DNA from: Candidatus Vagococcus giribetii | GTDB taxonomy: Bacteria; Bacillota; Bacilli; Lactobacillales; Vagococcaceae | Length of the DNA stretch: 56,778 nucleotides | Direction of reading: 5' to 3' | Assembly (NCBI RefSeq): GCF_017316185.1 | Contig: NZ_JAFLVX010000019.1 | Location: 18,925-75,702, forward strand | Part shown: positions 44,611-54,681 of the stretch, one piece after another | Numbering within the stretch: the first letter of the stretch is position 1 | Layout of the letters: each line of letters starts with the position of its first letter | Notes under the pieces: model-generated | Databases searched by the model: none | Seen by the model: only the letters and a program-made list of their open reading frames with translations | What the model was told of the DNA's origin: nothing | Made by a program: the position numbers and the translations under genes

Positions 44611-45615
44611 TTGTTTGTTGACAACAAGTTATTAGAAATTAGAAATTTGCACACTGGTTTTCGAATCAAAGATGATTATTATGATGCAGTCGATGACGTA
44701 TCACTGACATTAGACAAAAATGAGATTTTAGCAATTGTTGGGGAGTCAGGTTGTGGCAAGAGTACCTTAGCCATGACAATTATGGGATTACAAAACCCTG
44801 ATCAAACTAGAATTACAGGAGATATCATCTATAATGATTTAAATCTAAATGGTTTATCTGAAACGTTATACAATAAGGTCAGAGGAAATGATATTGGGAT
44901 GATTTTCCAAGATCCATTGTCTGCGTTAAACCCATTAATGAGAATTGGTGATCAAATTGCCGAAGCGCTGTTTTATCATACTGATTTATCTGAAAATGAG
45001 CGTAATCAAAGAGCCGTCGAGTTATTAGATCAAGTAGGAATTGTAAACCCACAACGTGTGGCAAAACAATACCCACATGAATTATCTGGAGGTATGAGAC
45101 AACGTGTAATTATCGCGATTGCTATCTCATGTAAACCACCTATTATCATTGCCGATGAGCCGACAACAGCTCTTGACGTAACGATTCAAGCTCAAATCTT
45201 AGATTTACTAAATGAATTACAAAAAGAAACGGAATCAGGAATTATCTTGATTACCCATGACTTAGGTGTAGTAGCTGAGACTGCTGACCGCGTAGCTGTA
45301 ATGTACGGAGGTCAAATTGTAGAGGAAGCACCAGTGGCAGAATTATTTAAAAACCCACAACATCCTTATACAAGATCTTTATTAAACTCAATTCCTCAAG
45401 AAGATGCACATGATAGTGATCTTCATGTTATTGAAGGAGTTGTACCAACACTTAAAAACATGGAACGAGTTGGCTGTCGTTTTGCTGAACGTATTCCTTG
45501 GATTGAAGCAGACGCTCATGAAGAGAACCCAACATTACATGAAGTTGGACCAGGACATTTTGTCCGTTGTACATGCTACAAACATTTTCATTTTAAAGAA
45601 GAAGGAGAAGCGTAA
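44611..45615 (+). CDS. oppD: Oligopeptide ABC transporter ATP-binding protein OppD
   Basis: A 334-residue ATPase of a peptide uptake system. Walker A is GESGCGKST (G44-K50), the ABC signature LSGGMRQR, and Walker B ends in DEPTTALD. The C-terminal extension has the conserved Cys-containing segment (VGCRFAERIPW, CTCYKH) of the OppD/DppD type, which may hold an iron-sulfur cluster in some members. The TTG start lies 7 bases after AAGGAG. It is the first gene of oppDFBCA, an order also known from Lactococcus. Confidence 0.94.
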   Translation: MFVDNKLLEIRNLHTGFRIKDDYYDAVDDVSLTLDKNEILAIVGESGCGKSTLAMTIMGLQNPDQTRITGDIIYNDLNLNGLSETLYNKVRGNDIGMIFQDPLSALNPLMRIGDQIAEALFYHTDLSENERNQRAVELLDQVGIVNPQRVAKQYPHELSGGMRQRVIIAIAISCKPPIIIADEPTTALDVTIQAQILDLLNELQKETESGIILITHDLGVVAETADRVAVMYGGQIVEEAPVAELFKNPQHPYTRSLLNSIPQEDAHDSDLHVIEGVVPTLKNMERVGCRFAERIPWIEADAHEENPTLHEVGPGHFVRCTCYKHFHFKEEGEA

Positions 45616-46562
45616 TGGGATTAATAGAAATTAAAGATTTAAAAGTACACTATCCTATTCGTGGAGGTTTCTTCAATAAAGTTGTTGATTATGTCTATGC
45701 AGTAGATGGTGTGAATTTTGAAATTGAAGCAGGAACAACTTACGGTTTAGTTGGTGAGTCTGGTTCTGGTAAATCAACTATTGGTAAAACAATCGTTGGT
45801 TTAGAAAAAGCGACTGCTGGAGAAATTAATTTCGAAGGTAACAATGTCGTAAAAAGAAATGTACGTAAACAAATTGGCTACAATAAAGATGTTCAAATGA
45901 TTTTCCAAGATTCAATGTCAAGTTTGAATCCTAAAAAACGTGTTTTGGATATTATTGCAGAACCAATTCGTAACTTTGAAAAATTATCTGATCAAGAAGA
46001 GAAGAAAAAAGTTCAAGGCTTACTAGATATTGTTGGTATGCCAACAGATGCTTTGTACAAATATCCTCATGAGTTCTCAGGTGGACAAAGACAACGTTTA
46101 GGTGTGGCTCGTGCCGTAGCAACTAACCCTAAATTAATCATTGCCGATGAGCCTGTATCAGCTCTTGACTTATCTGTACAAGCCCAAGTACTTAACTTCA
46201 TGAAACGAATTCAAGAAGAGTACAACTTAAGTTACCTATTTATCTCTCATGATTTAGGAGTTGTTAAGCACATGTGTGATAACATCGCTATCATGAACAA
46301 AGGCCGTTTCGTTGAAATTGGTACAAGAGATGATATTTATAACAACCCACAACATATTTATACGAAACGTTTATTATCAGCGATTCCAAAAATTGATGTG
46401 GACAATCGTGAAGCTCACAAAGAAAATCGTCGTAAAGTCGAAAGAGAATACGATGAGCTTTACAATCAATATTATGATGAGAACGGTCGAGTTTATGACC
46501 TACAAACTATTAGTTCAACTCACAAAGCTGCCGTTAAATTGAGCGAAAGAGAGGGAGAATAG
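45615..46562 (+). CDS. oppF: Oligopeptide ABC transporter ATP-binding protein OppF
   Basis: The second ATPase subunit, 315 residues. Walker A is GESGSGKST (K53), the signature FSGGQRQR, and Walker B DEPVSALD. The C-terminus is Arg- and Tyr-rich (KVEREYDELYNQYYDENG), as in enterococcal and lactococcal OppF. The start codon shares one base with the oppD stop, and AAGGAG lies just before it. It pairs with OppD to power the OppBC channel. Confidence 0.95.
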   Translation: MGLIEIKDLKVHYPIRGGFFNKVVDYVYAVDGVNFEIEAGTTYGLVGESGSGKSTIGKTIVGLEKATAGEINFEGNNVVKRNVRKQIGYNKDVQMIFQDSMSSLNPKKRVLDIIAEPIRNFEKLSDQEEKKKVQGLLDIVGMPTDALYKYPHEFSGGQRQRLGVARAVATNPKLIIADEPVSALDLSVQAQVLNFMKRIQEEYNLSYLFISHDLGVVKHMCDNIAIMNKGRFVEIGTRDDIYNNPQHIYTKRLLSAIPKIDVDNREAHKENRRKVEREYDELYNQYYDENGRVYDLQTISSTHKAAVKLSEREGE

Positions 46563-46564
46563 TT

Positions 46565-47527
46565 ATGTGGAAAACAATACTTCGACGTGTGTTAGCAATG
46601 ATTCCTCAAATCATTATCTTGAGTTTGTTTATCTTTATTTTAGCTAAAGCAATGCCAGGGGATCCTTTTACCGGTTTAATTAACCCAAACATGGACCCAG
46701 CAACTATTGAACAAATGCGTGAAGCAGCAGGGCTTAACAATCCTTGGTATGTACAGTATTGGGATTGGATTTCAAATGCAGTTCAAGGTGACTTTGGTCA
46801 AAGTTTCTTATTCAAATTACCTGTAACAGATATTATTGGACAACGTGTAACAAACACAATTTGGTTATCATTATTAACAGCTATTTTAACTTACTTGATT
46901 GCCTTACCATTAGGTTTGTTCTCAGGAAGATACCAAAACTCATTATTTGATAAATCAGTAGTGGTTTACAACTTTGTCAGTTTTGCTGTTCCAATCTTTA
47001 TCTTTGCTTTAATGATGTTATTCATCTTTGGTTACCGTTTAGAATGGTTTCCAACAACAGGTTCTGTTGGTTCTGGTTTAGAACAAGGAACCATGGCGTA
47101 CTTCTGGAGTAAGCTGTATCATATGATTTTACCAGCTATTACCCAAGCACTTCTAGCAACAGCTGTCACGATTCAATACTTACGTAACGAAGTGATTGAT
47201 GCGCAACAAATGGACTTTGTTCGTACAGCAAGAGCTAAAGGGGTACCAACAAACAAAGTATTTACACGCCATATCTTTAGAAATGCGTCATTACCAATTG
47301 CTGCTCAATTAAGTTATGAAATTTCAGCTTTAATTAGTGGATCGGTTGTTATTGAACAAACCTTCGCTTACCCTGGTATCGGTAAATTATTTATTGATGC
47401 GATTAACGGACGTGACTACTCAGTTATTACTGCCTTAGTATTAATCTTAGGTATTGTAACAATTGTCGGAAACTTAATTTCTGATATTGTAATGAGTATT
47501 GTGGATCCAAGAATTCGTATTCAATAA
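46565..47527 (+). CDS. oppB: Oligopeptide ABC transporter permease OppB
   Basis: A 320-residue membrane permease with six predicted helices. The first starts near residue 9, the large N-terminal outside loop is typical of OppB, and the EAA-type cytoplasmic loop (YLRNEVIDAQQMDFVRTARA) contacts the ATPases. GAGGGAG precedes the ATG by 5 bases. It forms a heterodimer with OppC, encoded next after 29 bases. Confidence 0.95.
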   Translation: MWKTILRRVLAMIPQIIILSLFIFILAKAMPGDPFTGLINPNMDPATIEQMREAAGLNNPWYVQYWDWISNAVQGDFGQSFLFKLPVTDIIGQRVTNTIWLSLLTAILTYLIALPLGLFSGRYQNSLFDKSVVVYNFVSFAVPIFIFALMMLFIFGYRLEWFPTTGSVGSGLEQGTMAYFWSKLYHMILPAITQALLATAVTIQYLRNEVIDAQQMDFVRTARAKGVPTNKVFTRHIFRNASLPIAAQLSYEISALISGSVVIEQTFAYPGIGKLFIDAINGRDYSVITALVLILGIVTIVGNLISDIVMSIVDPRIRIQ

Positions 47528-47556
47528 TCGATAAAGGATAAGAAAGGAGAACTACC

Positions 47557-48450
47557 ATGAGTAAAGAGAAAAAACAAGAAACAATCAGTGCACCACCAAC
47601 TGGATTTAAAATGATTGTTCGAGAATTTAAAAAAGATAAATTAGCCTTATTTTCATTAGGCTTACTAGTTATATTGTTATTAGTTATTTTCATTGGTTCT
47701 ATGTTTATGGACCAAGCAGCTGTCATGAAAGTTAGTATTTTTGATAAATACGCACCTCCTGGAAATGGTTTTCTTCTAGGGGCAGATGAGGGTGGTCGAG
47801 ATGTATTCGGTCAGTTAATCATCGGAGCTAGAAACTCTGTAGTTATTGGTTTCACTATCACGATTATCACATCGATTATCGGGGTAGGTTTAGGAATTAT
47901 TGCCGGTTACTACGGTGGCGTGATTGACACTGTTATTATGAGAATTGTTGACTTTGTTATGATTTTACCAATTACAATGGTAATCATTGTATTTGTTACT
48001 ATTACACCTAAATACAACGTCATGTCATTTGTTATGATTATGAGTGCCTTTTATTGGGTAGCTAAAGCGCGTTTATTTAGAGGTAAAACTTTGTCAGAAG
48101 CTCGTCGTGATTACATCAGTGCTTCTAAGACATTAGGAACAAATGATTTCAAAATCATGTTTGGTGAGTTAATGCCAAACTTGAGTTCATTAATTATTAC
48201 CAACTTGACGATTAACTTTGCGGCAAACATCGGGATTGAAACAACTCTATCTTACTTAGGGTTTGGTTTGCCACCAGCAACACCAAGTTTGGGAACATTA
48301 ATAGGATATGCATCCAATGGGGTTGTATTATCTGAGATGACATGGATTTGGGCTCCTGCATCAATACTAATTTTAGTAATGATGTTGAGTATAAATTACG
48401 TTGGTCAAGCATTTAAACGTTCGGCAGATGCGCGTCAACGTCTAGGATAA
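47557..48450 (+). CDS. oppC: Oligopeptide ABC transporter permease OppC
   Basis: A 297-residue permease. An N-terminal cytoplasmic tail is followed by a membrane helix (about 30-50), an outside loop with the LLGADEGGRDVFGQLI segment typical of OppC/DppC, and five more helices. The EAA-type loop includes LSEARRDYISASKTLG. AAGGAG precedes the ATG. oppA follows after 25 bases. Confidence 0.95.
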   Translation: MSKEKKQETISAPPTGFKMIVREFKKDKLALFSLGLLVILLLVIFIGSMFMDQAAVMKVSIFDKYAPPGNGFLLGADEGGRDVFGQLIIGARNSVVIGFTITIITSIIGVGLGIIAGYYGGVIDTVIMRIVDFVMILPITMVIIVFVTITPKYNVMSFVMIMSAFYWVAKARLFRGKTLSEARRDYISASKTLGTNDFKIMFGELMPNLSSLIITNLTINFAANIGIETTLSYLGFGLPPATPSLGTLIGYASNGVVLSEMTWIWAPASILILVMMLSINYVGQAFKRSADARQRLG

Positions 48451-48475
48451 CAAAATATAGAGGGGGAAATGAAGG

Positions 48476-50260
48476 ATGAAGTACAAAAAATTAGTTAGTG
48501 CCGTTGCACTAGGTGCTGCTGTAACAATTGGTTTAGCTGCTTGCGGTGGCGGAAAAAAAGATGACGGGAAAAAATCGGGAGGTACGACTAAACAAGAAGA
48601 CGTATCAAAATTCCCAGTCAAAACAAGTAACGAAGAAAAACCAAAAGATGGTGGCACATTAGAAGTTGCCGTTGCAATGGATACACAGTTTGCTGGTCTT
48701 TTCCAAAAAGAATTCTATGAAAACAACTATGATGCTCAATTTATGTTGCCATCACATGAGTCACTTTTTGTTTCAGACAGTAACTTTGAGACAACTGATG
48801 AAAGTGTTGTAAAAAAAGACATTGATATCGAAAATAAAAAAATCAAATTGACAATCAATAAAGAAAATGTAAAATGGTCTGATGGTCAGCCGTTAATCGC
48901 GGAAGATTTAATCCAACCTTACTTAATTATTTCTCACCCAGACTACGCAGGAGTACGTTACGGTGAAGACTTCACTAACATCGTTGGTGTAGAAGAGTAT
49001 CATGCTGGTACAGCAAAAGATATCTCAGGAATCAAAAAAATTGATGACAAATCAATTGAAATTACTTACAAAAAAATGGATCCAGGTATGAAACAAAATA
49101 GTGAGACTGTATGGCAAAGTGCGTTACCATCTCATATTTTCAAAGATATGCCAGTTAAAGGTATGGAATCAAGTGATGCTGTTCGTAAGAATCCTGTAAC
49201 TTTTGGACCATACAAAATGTCTAAAATCAATCAAGGTGAATCTGTAGAGTACACACCAAATGAGTACTACTATGGTGAAAAACCTCATTTAGATAAAATC
49301 ATTATGAGAGTTGCTCCAACTAACTCAATTACTGAAGCAATGAAAGCTAAAAAATATGACATGGTATTATCTATGCCAACAGATAACTACCCATCATACA
49401 AAGATATCGAAGGCTATGAGATCTTAGGTCGTCCAGATTTAGCTTACACTTATATTGGATTCAAATTAGGTAAATGGGATGATAAAGAGAAAAAAGTTGT
49501 TTATAACCCAGAAGCTAAAATGGCAAACAAATCATTGCGTCAAGCGATGGCTTTATCTGTAAATAATGAAGCAATTGGTGAGAAATTCTACCATGGTTTA
49601 CGTCAACCAGCCAATGCTTTAGTACCACCAATCTTTGCAGAATTCTCTAATAAAGATTTACCAGGATATGCTAAGCAAGATATTGAAAAAGCAAACAAAT
49701 TATTAGATGAAGCTGGCTACAAGAAAAAAGATGGTGAAGAATTCCGTCGTGATCCAAAAGGTGAGAAGTTAGAAATTAAATTCGCTTCTATGTCAGGTGG
49801 AGAAACAGCACAACCAATCGCTGAATACTATATCGATTGTTGGAAAGAAATTGGTTTAGATGTGAAACTATCTACAGGTCGTCTAATCGAGTTTAACTCA
49901 TTCTACGATAAACTTAAAAATGATGATCCAGAAATCGATGTGTATCAAGCTGCTTGGGGATTAAGTGAAGATCCATCTCAATCAGGTCTATACGCAGCAA
50001 CAGCACCATTTAACTATACTCGTTTTGAGTCAGAGAAAAACACTGAGTTAATGAACAACATTGATTCTGAAAAATCATTTGATACAGAATACCGTGCAAA
50101 AGCCTTTAAAGAATGGCAAGAATATGCAAGTGATGAAGCATTTGTATTCCCAACATTATTTAGAGATCAAGTATTACCAATCAGCAAAGATGTAACTAAC
50201 TTTACTTGGGCATATGATGCACAATCAAACCCATGGGCTTCAGTTGGTAAAACAAAATAA
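48476..50260 (+). CDS. oppA: Oligopeptide-binding lipoprotein OppA
   Basis: A 594-residue solute-binding lipoprotein (SBP family 5). The signal peptide ends in the lipobox LAAC with lipidated C23, followed by a Gly/Lys/Asp-rich linker. The mature part has the usual SBP_bac_5 order, with KWSDGQPLIAEDL near residue 135 and a RQAMALSVN-type segment near 355. It captures peptides outside the membrane for OppBC; in enterococci such proteins also bind peptide pheromones, but nothing here shows that. GGGGG lies upstream of the ATG. It is the last gene of the operon, before a perfect terminator. Confidence 0.95.
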   Translation: MKYKKLVSAVALGAAVTIGLAACGGGKKDDGKKSGGTTKQEDVSKFPVKTSNEEKPKDGGTLEVAVAMDTQFAGLFQKEFYENNYDAQFMLPSHESLFVSDSNFETTDESVVKKDIDIENKKIKLTINKENVKWSDGQPLIAEDLIQPYLIISHPDYAGVRYGEDFTNIVGVEEYHAGTAKDISGIKKIDDKSIEITYKKMDPGMKQNSETVWQSALPSHIFKDMPVKGMESSDAVRKNPVTFGPYKMSKINQGESVEYTPNEYYYGEKPHLDKIIMRVAPTNSITEAMKAKKYDMVLSMPTDNYPSYKDIEGYEILGRPDLAYTYIGFKLGKWDDKEKKVVYNPEAKMANKSLRQAMALSVNNEAIGEKFYHGLRQPANALVPPIFAEFSNKDLPGYAKQDIEKANKLLDEAGYKKKDGEEFRRDPKGEKLEIKFASMSGGETAQPIAEYYIDCWKEIGLDVKLSTGRLIEFNSFYDKLKNDDPEIDVYQAAWGLSEDPSQSGLYAATAPFNYTRFESEKNTELMNNIDSEKSFDTEYRAKAFKEWQEYASDEAFVFPTLFRDQVLPISKDVTNFTWAYDAQSNPWASVGKTK

Positions 50261-50271
50261 TGACTTATCTT

Positions 50272-50312
50272 ACTATCAACTTAAGGAAAAGACCTTAAGT
50301 TGATAGTTTTTG
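50272..50312 (+). terminator. Rho-independent terminator after oppA
   Basis: A perfect 15-bp stem (ACTATCAACTTAAGG / CCTTAAGTTGATAGT) with a 6-base loop and a T tract. It isolates the opp operon from rnc. Confidence 0.95.
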
Positions 50313-50335
50313 TTTTAAAAAGAGACAAAACAACG

Positions 50336-50341
50336 TATAAT
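50336..50341 (+). promoter_or_regulatory. -10 element (TATAAT) for rnc-smc
   Basis: A perfect TATAAT lies 38 bases before the rnc start and just after the oppA terminator. The -35 region is T-rich without a good hexamer. Confidence 0.5.
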
Positions 50342-50379
50342 AGAGACTGAACATTTTGAATGAGAGGAAGAGCGAAAGC

Positions 50380-51075
50380 ATGATAGAAGCATTAACAAAA
50401 GAGTTGAAAGAGACATATCAAGTTGTGTTTAAAGATATTAGTCTATTGGAGCAAGCTTTTACCCATTCATCCTATGTGAATGAGCATCGACATCTGGAAT
50501 TAACGGATAACGAACGACTTGAATTTTTAGGAGATGCGGTACTAGAATTAATTATTTCGGAGTACTTATATCATCATTTCCAAGATTTACCTGAAGGAAA
50601 ACTAACGAAATTAAGAGCCACTATTGTATGCGAAGATAGTTTAGCTAAGTTTGCTAAAGAGTGTGGTTTTGATGCCCATATTCGTTTAGGTAAAGGTGAA
50701 GAAAATTCAAATGGACGTAACCGTTCATCACTTTTATGTGATTTATTTGAAGCTTTTTTAGGAGCCCTTTTTATTGATCAAGGGTCACAAAAAGCTAATG
50801 ACTTTATTTATCAAGTTATTATTCCAAAAATTGAATCAGGTGCTTTTTCACATGAGATGGATCATAAGACAGCTTTACAAGAAGTCTTACAAAAGAATGG
50901 GGATATTTCCATTGAATACAAATTAGTGAGAGAAGAAGGCCCTGCTCATAACCGTATTTTTCACGTTGAAGTCAATGCAGGTGGTAAACTACTTGGTATT
51001 GGTTCTGGAAAATCAAAAAAAGTAGCTGAGCAAAAAGCGGCTGAAGTCGCACTAGGAGATTTGAATCAAAAATAG
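50380..51075 (+). CDS. rnc: Ribonuclease III
   Basis: A 231-residue double-strand-specific RNase for rRNA and mRNA processing. The signature NERLEFLGDAVLEL (about 44-57) holds metal-binding acidic residues, and a second acidic pair is in CDLFEAFLGA. A C-terminal double-stranded RNA-binding domain (about 160-230) ends with GSGKSKKVAEQKAA. The start is the ATG at 50380 behind GGAAG; the upstream in-frame TTG has no ribosome binding site. It begins the conserved rnc-smc-HAD-ftsY string. Confidence 0.96.
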   Translation: MIEALTKELKETYQVVFKDISLLEQAFTHSSYVNEHRHLELTDNERLEFLGDAVLELIISEYLYHHFQDLPEGKLTKLRATIVCEDSLAKFAKECGFDAHIRLGKGEENSNGRNRSSLLCDLFEAFLGALFIDQGSQKANDFIYQVIIPKIESGAFSHEMDHKTALQEVLQKNGDISIEYKLVREEGPAHNRIFHVEVNAGGKLLGIGSGKSKKVAEQKAAEVALGDLNQK

Positions 51076-51093
51076 GAAGGAGCCTAAACTTTA

Positions 51094-54000
51094 GTGTATT
51101 TAAAACGAATTGAAATAGCTGGGTTTAAGTCCTTTGCAGATCGTACTGTGATTGAGTTTAATCAAGGGTTAACAGCCGTTGTTGGACCAAATGGAAGTGG
51201 AAAGAGTAATATTACAGAAGCTATTCGTTGGGTATTAGGGGAGCAGTCAGCAAAAAATTTACGTGGTGGAACCATGCCAGATGTAATTTTTGCTGGCTCT
51301 TCTTCACGTCCAGCATTAAATGTGGCAGAAGTCACTCTCGTTCTTGATAATGAAGAACGTTTTTTACCCATTGATTTTAGTGAAGTCAGTGTTTCAAGAA
51401 AACTAAAACGTAGTGGGGAAAGTGATTTCTTTATTAATAAGCAAAGTTGCCGCTTAAAGGATATTGTTAATCTGTTTATGGATTCAGGTTTAGGTAAAGA
51501 ATCTTTTTCTATTATTTCTCAAGGGAAAGTGGAAAGTATTTTTAATAGTAAGCCTGAAGATCGTCGTGGTATTTTTGAAGAAGCAGCGGGTGTATTGAAA
51601 TACAAAACTCGAAAAAGAGAAGCTGAAAAACGCTTATTTGAAACCGAGGATAACTTAAACCGAGTTCAAGATATTATTTATGAATTAGAGGCACAATTAG
51701 AACCTCTTAAAAGACAGAGTGAAACAGCCACTAAGTATTTAGTGTACAAAGAACAGTTAACGGCTGTTGATGTGAATATCAATGTCCAACGAATTGAAAA
51801 GCATAAAGCAGAACTTGATGAAAAAGAGGGTGCTTTAGGGCTTATTTTGTCAGATATTGCTAACAAAAAGGCACATTTAGTATCACAAGAAGAAGCATTA
51901 AAAGAGTTAAAAGCAACTAGAGAAGCATTAGAAATAAAAATTGATGAGCAACAAAGACAGTTACTTGAAGTCACAACAGAGTTTGAAAAACTTGAAGGAC
52001 AAAAGAACGTTTTAGAAGAAAGACAACGTTTTTCAGTTCAGAACAAAACGACTCATGAAGCGAATTTAAAAGTCTTAATAGATAAAAAAGAAGGCTTAGA
52101 AATTGAACTTGCAAGTTTAAGAAAAGAAGCCAGTGAGTTAAGTCAGACTAAAAGAGCTTATCAAAAAGAAGTTGAAGAACTAAAACAAGATGTGGAACGT
52201 TTTAGTAAATCAACAAAAGAGCAACTAGAAGATTTACGAAGTGACTATGTTGATTTGATGCAACAACAAACTAATGTTAACAATGACTTAAAGTATCTAG
52301 AAAAACAACATCAGCTAGAAATGACACGTAACGAAAAAGATGTGTCAACATATGATACTCTTCTGTTAGAAGAAAAAGAGACGAAGGAAAAACAACAACA
52401 GACTAAAGTAGCCTTAGAGAAGCAACAAGGAAAAGTAAGTCAGTTATTAACCGATTTTTCTCAGGTCCAACAAAGGGTTGTTGAACTCAAAACCAAAACA
52501 ACAACTAATGAAAAGCAAATGTATGAAGCTTTAAAAATTCTCCAACAAGCTCAAGCAAAAGAAAAAAGCTTGCAAGAGTTAAAAGCTAATTACTCTGGTT
52601 TTTATCAAGGGGTGCGTTCTGTCTTAAAAGAGCGTGATTCTTTGGGTGGGATTGTTGGAGCAGTAGCAGAACTTGTTACTGTACCTAAAAATATTAGTCT
52701 AGCAATTGAAACAGCTTTAGGAGCAGCGGCTCAACACGTGATTACTGACAACGAACAAAGTGCTAGAAAAGCCATTTCTTACTTGAAACAACAACGAGTA
52801 GGACGAGCAACCTTCTTGCCACTAACAACCATAAAACCACGTCAACTAAGTCCGTCTATCAAGTCTCGCGTAGCAACTCATCCTGGTTTTGTAGGGATTG
52901 CTAGTGAGTTAGTAACCTATGAGGCATCTATTAACCAAGTGATTGAAAATATTTTAGGCTTAACGATTATTGCTAAAGATTTGAGTACCGCTAATGAGTT
53001 AGCTAAAAGCATTAACTTCCAATACCGTGTTGTTTCTTTAGAGGGTGACGTGATGAATCCAGGTGGTTCTATGACGGGTGGAGCTAGTAAACATGGTCAA
53101 AACAACCAACTATTTTCTCAAGGTCAGGAGTTAAAAGAACTTCAAGTCCAGGTGGGACAAATGTCTCGTTTATATGAAACAAAAGAAACGGAAGTAAGAG
53201 AACTCAAACAAGCGCTACATCTAATGGAAGAAAAATTAGAAGTCGTTAGACGTGACGGAGAAGAAGCTAGGTTGTTAGAACAAACACTGACTAGTGAGTT
53301 AGAACAATACGATCAAAAAGCCACACGACAAGAAAAAGAACGTCGTGCCTTTGAATATGAGAAACGAGAATTACAACGTTTCTTAGAAGATTACCAAGAA
53401 GAAAAAGCGCAACTAGAAGAAGCACAAGAAAAACTAGCTGCCAAAAAGATTACGTTAGATACGTTGATGAAAGAAACTAGCGAGTTAGCAGAAGAAACAA
53501 CGGTTAAAAAAGAAGAAGCACAAGAGAAACTTAACCAAAAACAAGCAGAACTAGCGGTGCTAATCGAAAAAAGCAATCAGTTGAAATTCCGTGTTACGGA
53601 AAAAGAAGCAGAATTGACTAATATCAAAGAACAAGAAGGACATTTACTAAGTCTACTTGATTCTGAATCCACAGATCATTTGACTCATGGGGAAACCAGT
53701 GAGAGTATTAAGGAGCACATGAGTTACTTAAATACAACAAAAGGCGTGTTAAGTGATACCTTGAGGGACTTGAAAGAAGAACGAGAAAGTCTATATAAAC
53801 AAATCTCCACAGGGGATAATGAGGTACTCCTGTATAATCAACATATTCAAGAGCTAATGGATGAAAAAACAACTTTAGAAGTCGCTAAAAACAGTGCCAA
53901 CATCGGTCTAGATCGTGGATTGACGTATTTACAAGAAGAATACGGTCTGACTTTTGAAGCAGGTAAAGTGAACTATCCATTTGTAGAAGACTATGAGGCA

Positions 54001-54669
54001 GGTAAAGAAACGATCAAAAACTTGAAAGAAGCAATTCAAGAGTTAGGTCCAGTGAACTTAAATGCCATCGAGCAGTATAAAGAAGTTCATGAGCGTCATG
54101 TCTTTTTAGTGACACAACAAGAAGATTTAGTGTTAGCTAAAAATGAGTTGTTTGAGACTATGAATGAAATGGATGAGTTAGTGATTAAGAAATTCCATGA
54201 TGTCTTCTGTGATATTAGAGAACAATTTAGATTGGTCTTTCCTAATATGTTTGGTGGAGGTCACGCAGATTTAATATTAACAGATCCAACTGATTTACTG
54301 CATACAGGTATTGATATTGTCGCTCAACCACCAGGTAAAAAATTGCAAAACTTAAGTTTATTGTCAGGTGGAGAACGAGCTTTAACCGCCATTGCTTTGT
54401 TGTTTGCTATTATCCAAGCCCGACCAGTTCCTTTCTGTATTTTAGATGAGGTAGAGGCAGCATTAGATGATGCCAATGTGGCAAGATATGGTAATTACCT
54501 ACGTCACTTTGGGGATGAGATGCAGTTTATTGTGATTACTCATAGAAAAGGAACCATGGAAGCAGCAGATATGCTTTATGGTGTAACCATGCAAGAGTCT
54601 GGTGTGTCTAAAATTGTGTCCGTTCGTTTAGAAGAATTAGAGAATCAAGAAAATTTAGAGGTTATGTAA
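51094..54669 (+). CDS. smc: Chromosome partition protein SMC
   Basis: A full-length condensin ATPase of 1191 residues. The N-terminal Walker A is G31-PNGSGKS (K37). Two long coiled coils flank a hinge domain (about 518-665, beginning GGIVGAVAEL and including the Gly-rich NPGGSMTGGAS). The C-terminal half-site has the signature LSGGERA near 1090 and Walker B CILDEVEAALDD. The start is GTG after GGAAGGAG, with a slightly long spacing. rnc upstream and ftsY downstream are the usual Firmicutes partners. ScpA and ScpB are not in the window. Confidence 0.97.
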   Translation: MYLKRIEIAGFKSFADRTVIEFNQGLTAVVGPNGSGKSNITEAIRWVLGEQSAKNLRGGTMPDVIFAGSSSRPALNVAEVTLVLDNEERFLPIDFSEVSVSRKLKRSGESDFFINKQSCRLKDIVNLFMDSGLGKESFSIISQGKVESIFNSKPEDRRGIFEEAAGVLKYKTRKREAEKRLFETEDNLNRVQDIIYELEAQLEPLKRQSETATKYLVYKEQLTAVDVNINVQRIEKHKAELDEKEGALGLILSDIANKKAHLVSQEEALKELKATREALEIKIDEQQRQLLEVTTEFEKLEGQKNVLEERQRFSVQNKTTHEANLKVLIDKKEGLEIELASLRKEASELSQTKRAYQKEVEELKQDVERFSKSTKEQLEDLRSDYVDLMQQQTNVNNDLKYLEKQHQLEMTRNEKDVSTYDTLLLEEKETKEKQQQTKVALEKQQGKVSQLLTDFSQVQQRVVELKTKTTTNEKQMYEALKILQQAQAKEKSLQELKANYSGFYQGVRSVLKERDSLGGIVGAVAELVTVPKNISLAIETALGAAAQHVITDNEQSARKAISYLKQQRVGRATFLPLTTIKPRQLSPSIKSRVATHPGFVGIASELVTYEASINQVIENILGLTIIAKDLSTANELAKSINFQYRVVSLEGDVMNPGGSMTGGASKHGQNNQLFSQGQELKELQVQVGQMSRLYETKETEVRELKQALHLMEEKLEVVRRDGEEARLLEQTLTSELEQYDQKATRQEKERRAFEYEKRELQRFLEDYQEEKAQLEEAQEKLAAKKITLDTLMKETSELAEETTVKKEEAQEKLNQKQAELAVLIEKSNQLKFRVTEKEAELTNIKEQEGHLLSLLDSESTDHLTHGETSESIKEHMSYLNTTKGVLSDTLRDLKEERESLYKQISTGDNEVLLYNQHIQELMDEKTTLEVAKNSANIGLDRGLTYLQEEYGLTFEAGKVNYPFVEDYEAGKETIKNLKEAIQELGPVNLNAIEQYKEVHERHVFLVTQQEDLVLAKNELFETMNEMDELVIKKFHDVFCDIREQFRLVFPNMFGGGHADLILTDPTDLLHTGIDIVAQPPGKKLQNLSLLSGGERALTAIALLFAIIQARPVPFCILDEVEAALDDANVARYGNYLRHFGDEMQFIVITHRKGTMEAADMLYGVTMQESGVSKIVSVRLEELENQENLEVM

Positions 54670-54681
54670 AGGAGAGTTTCA

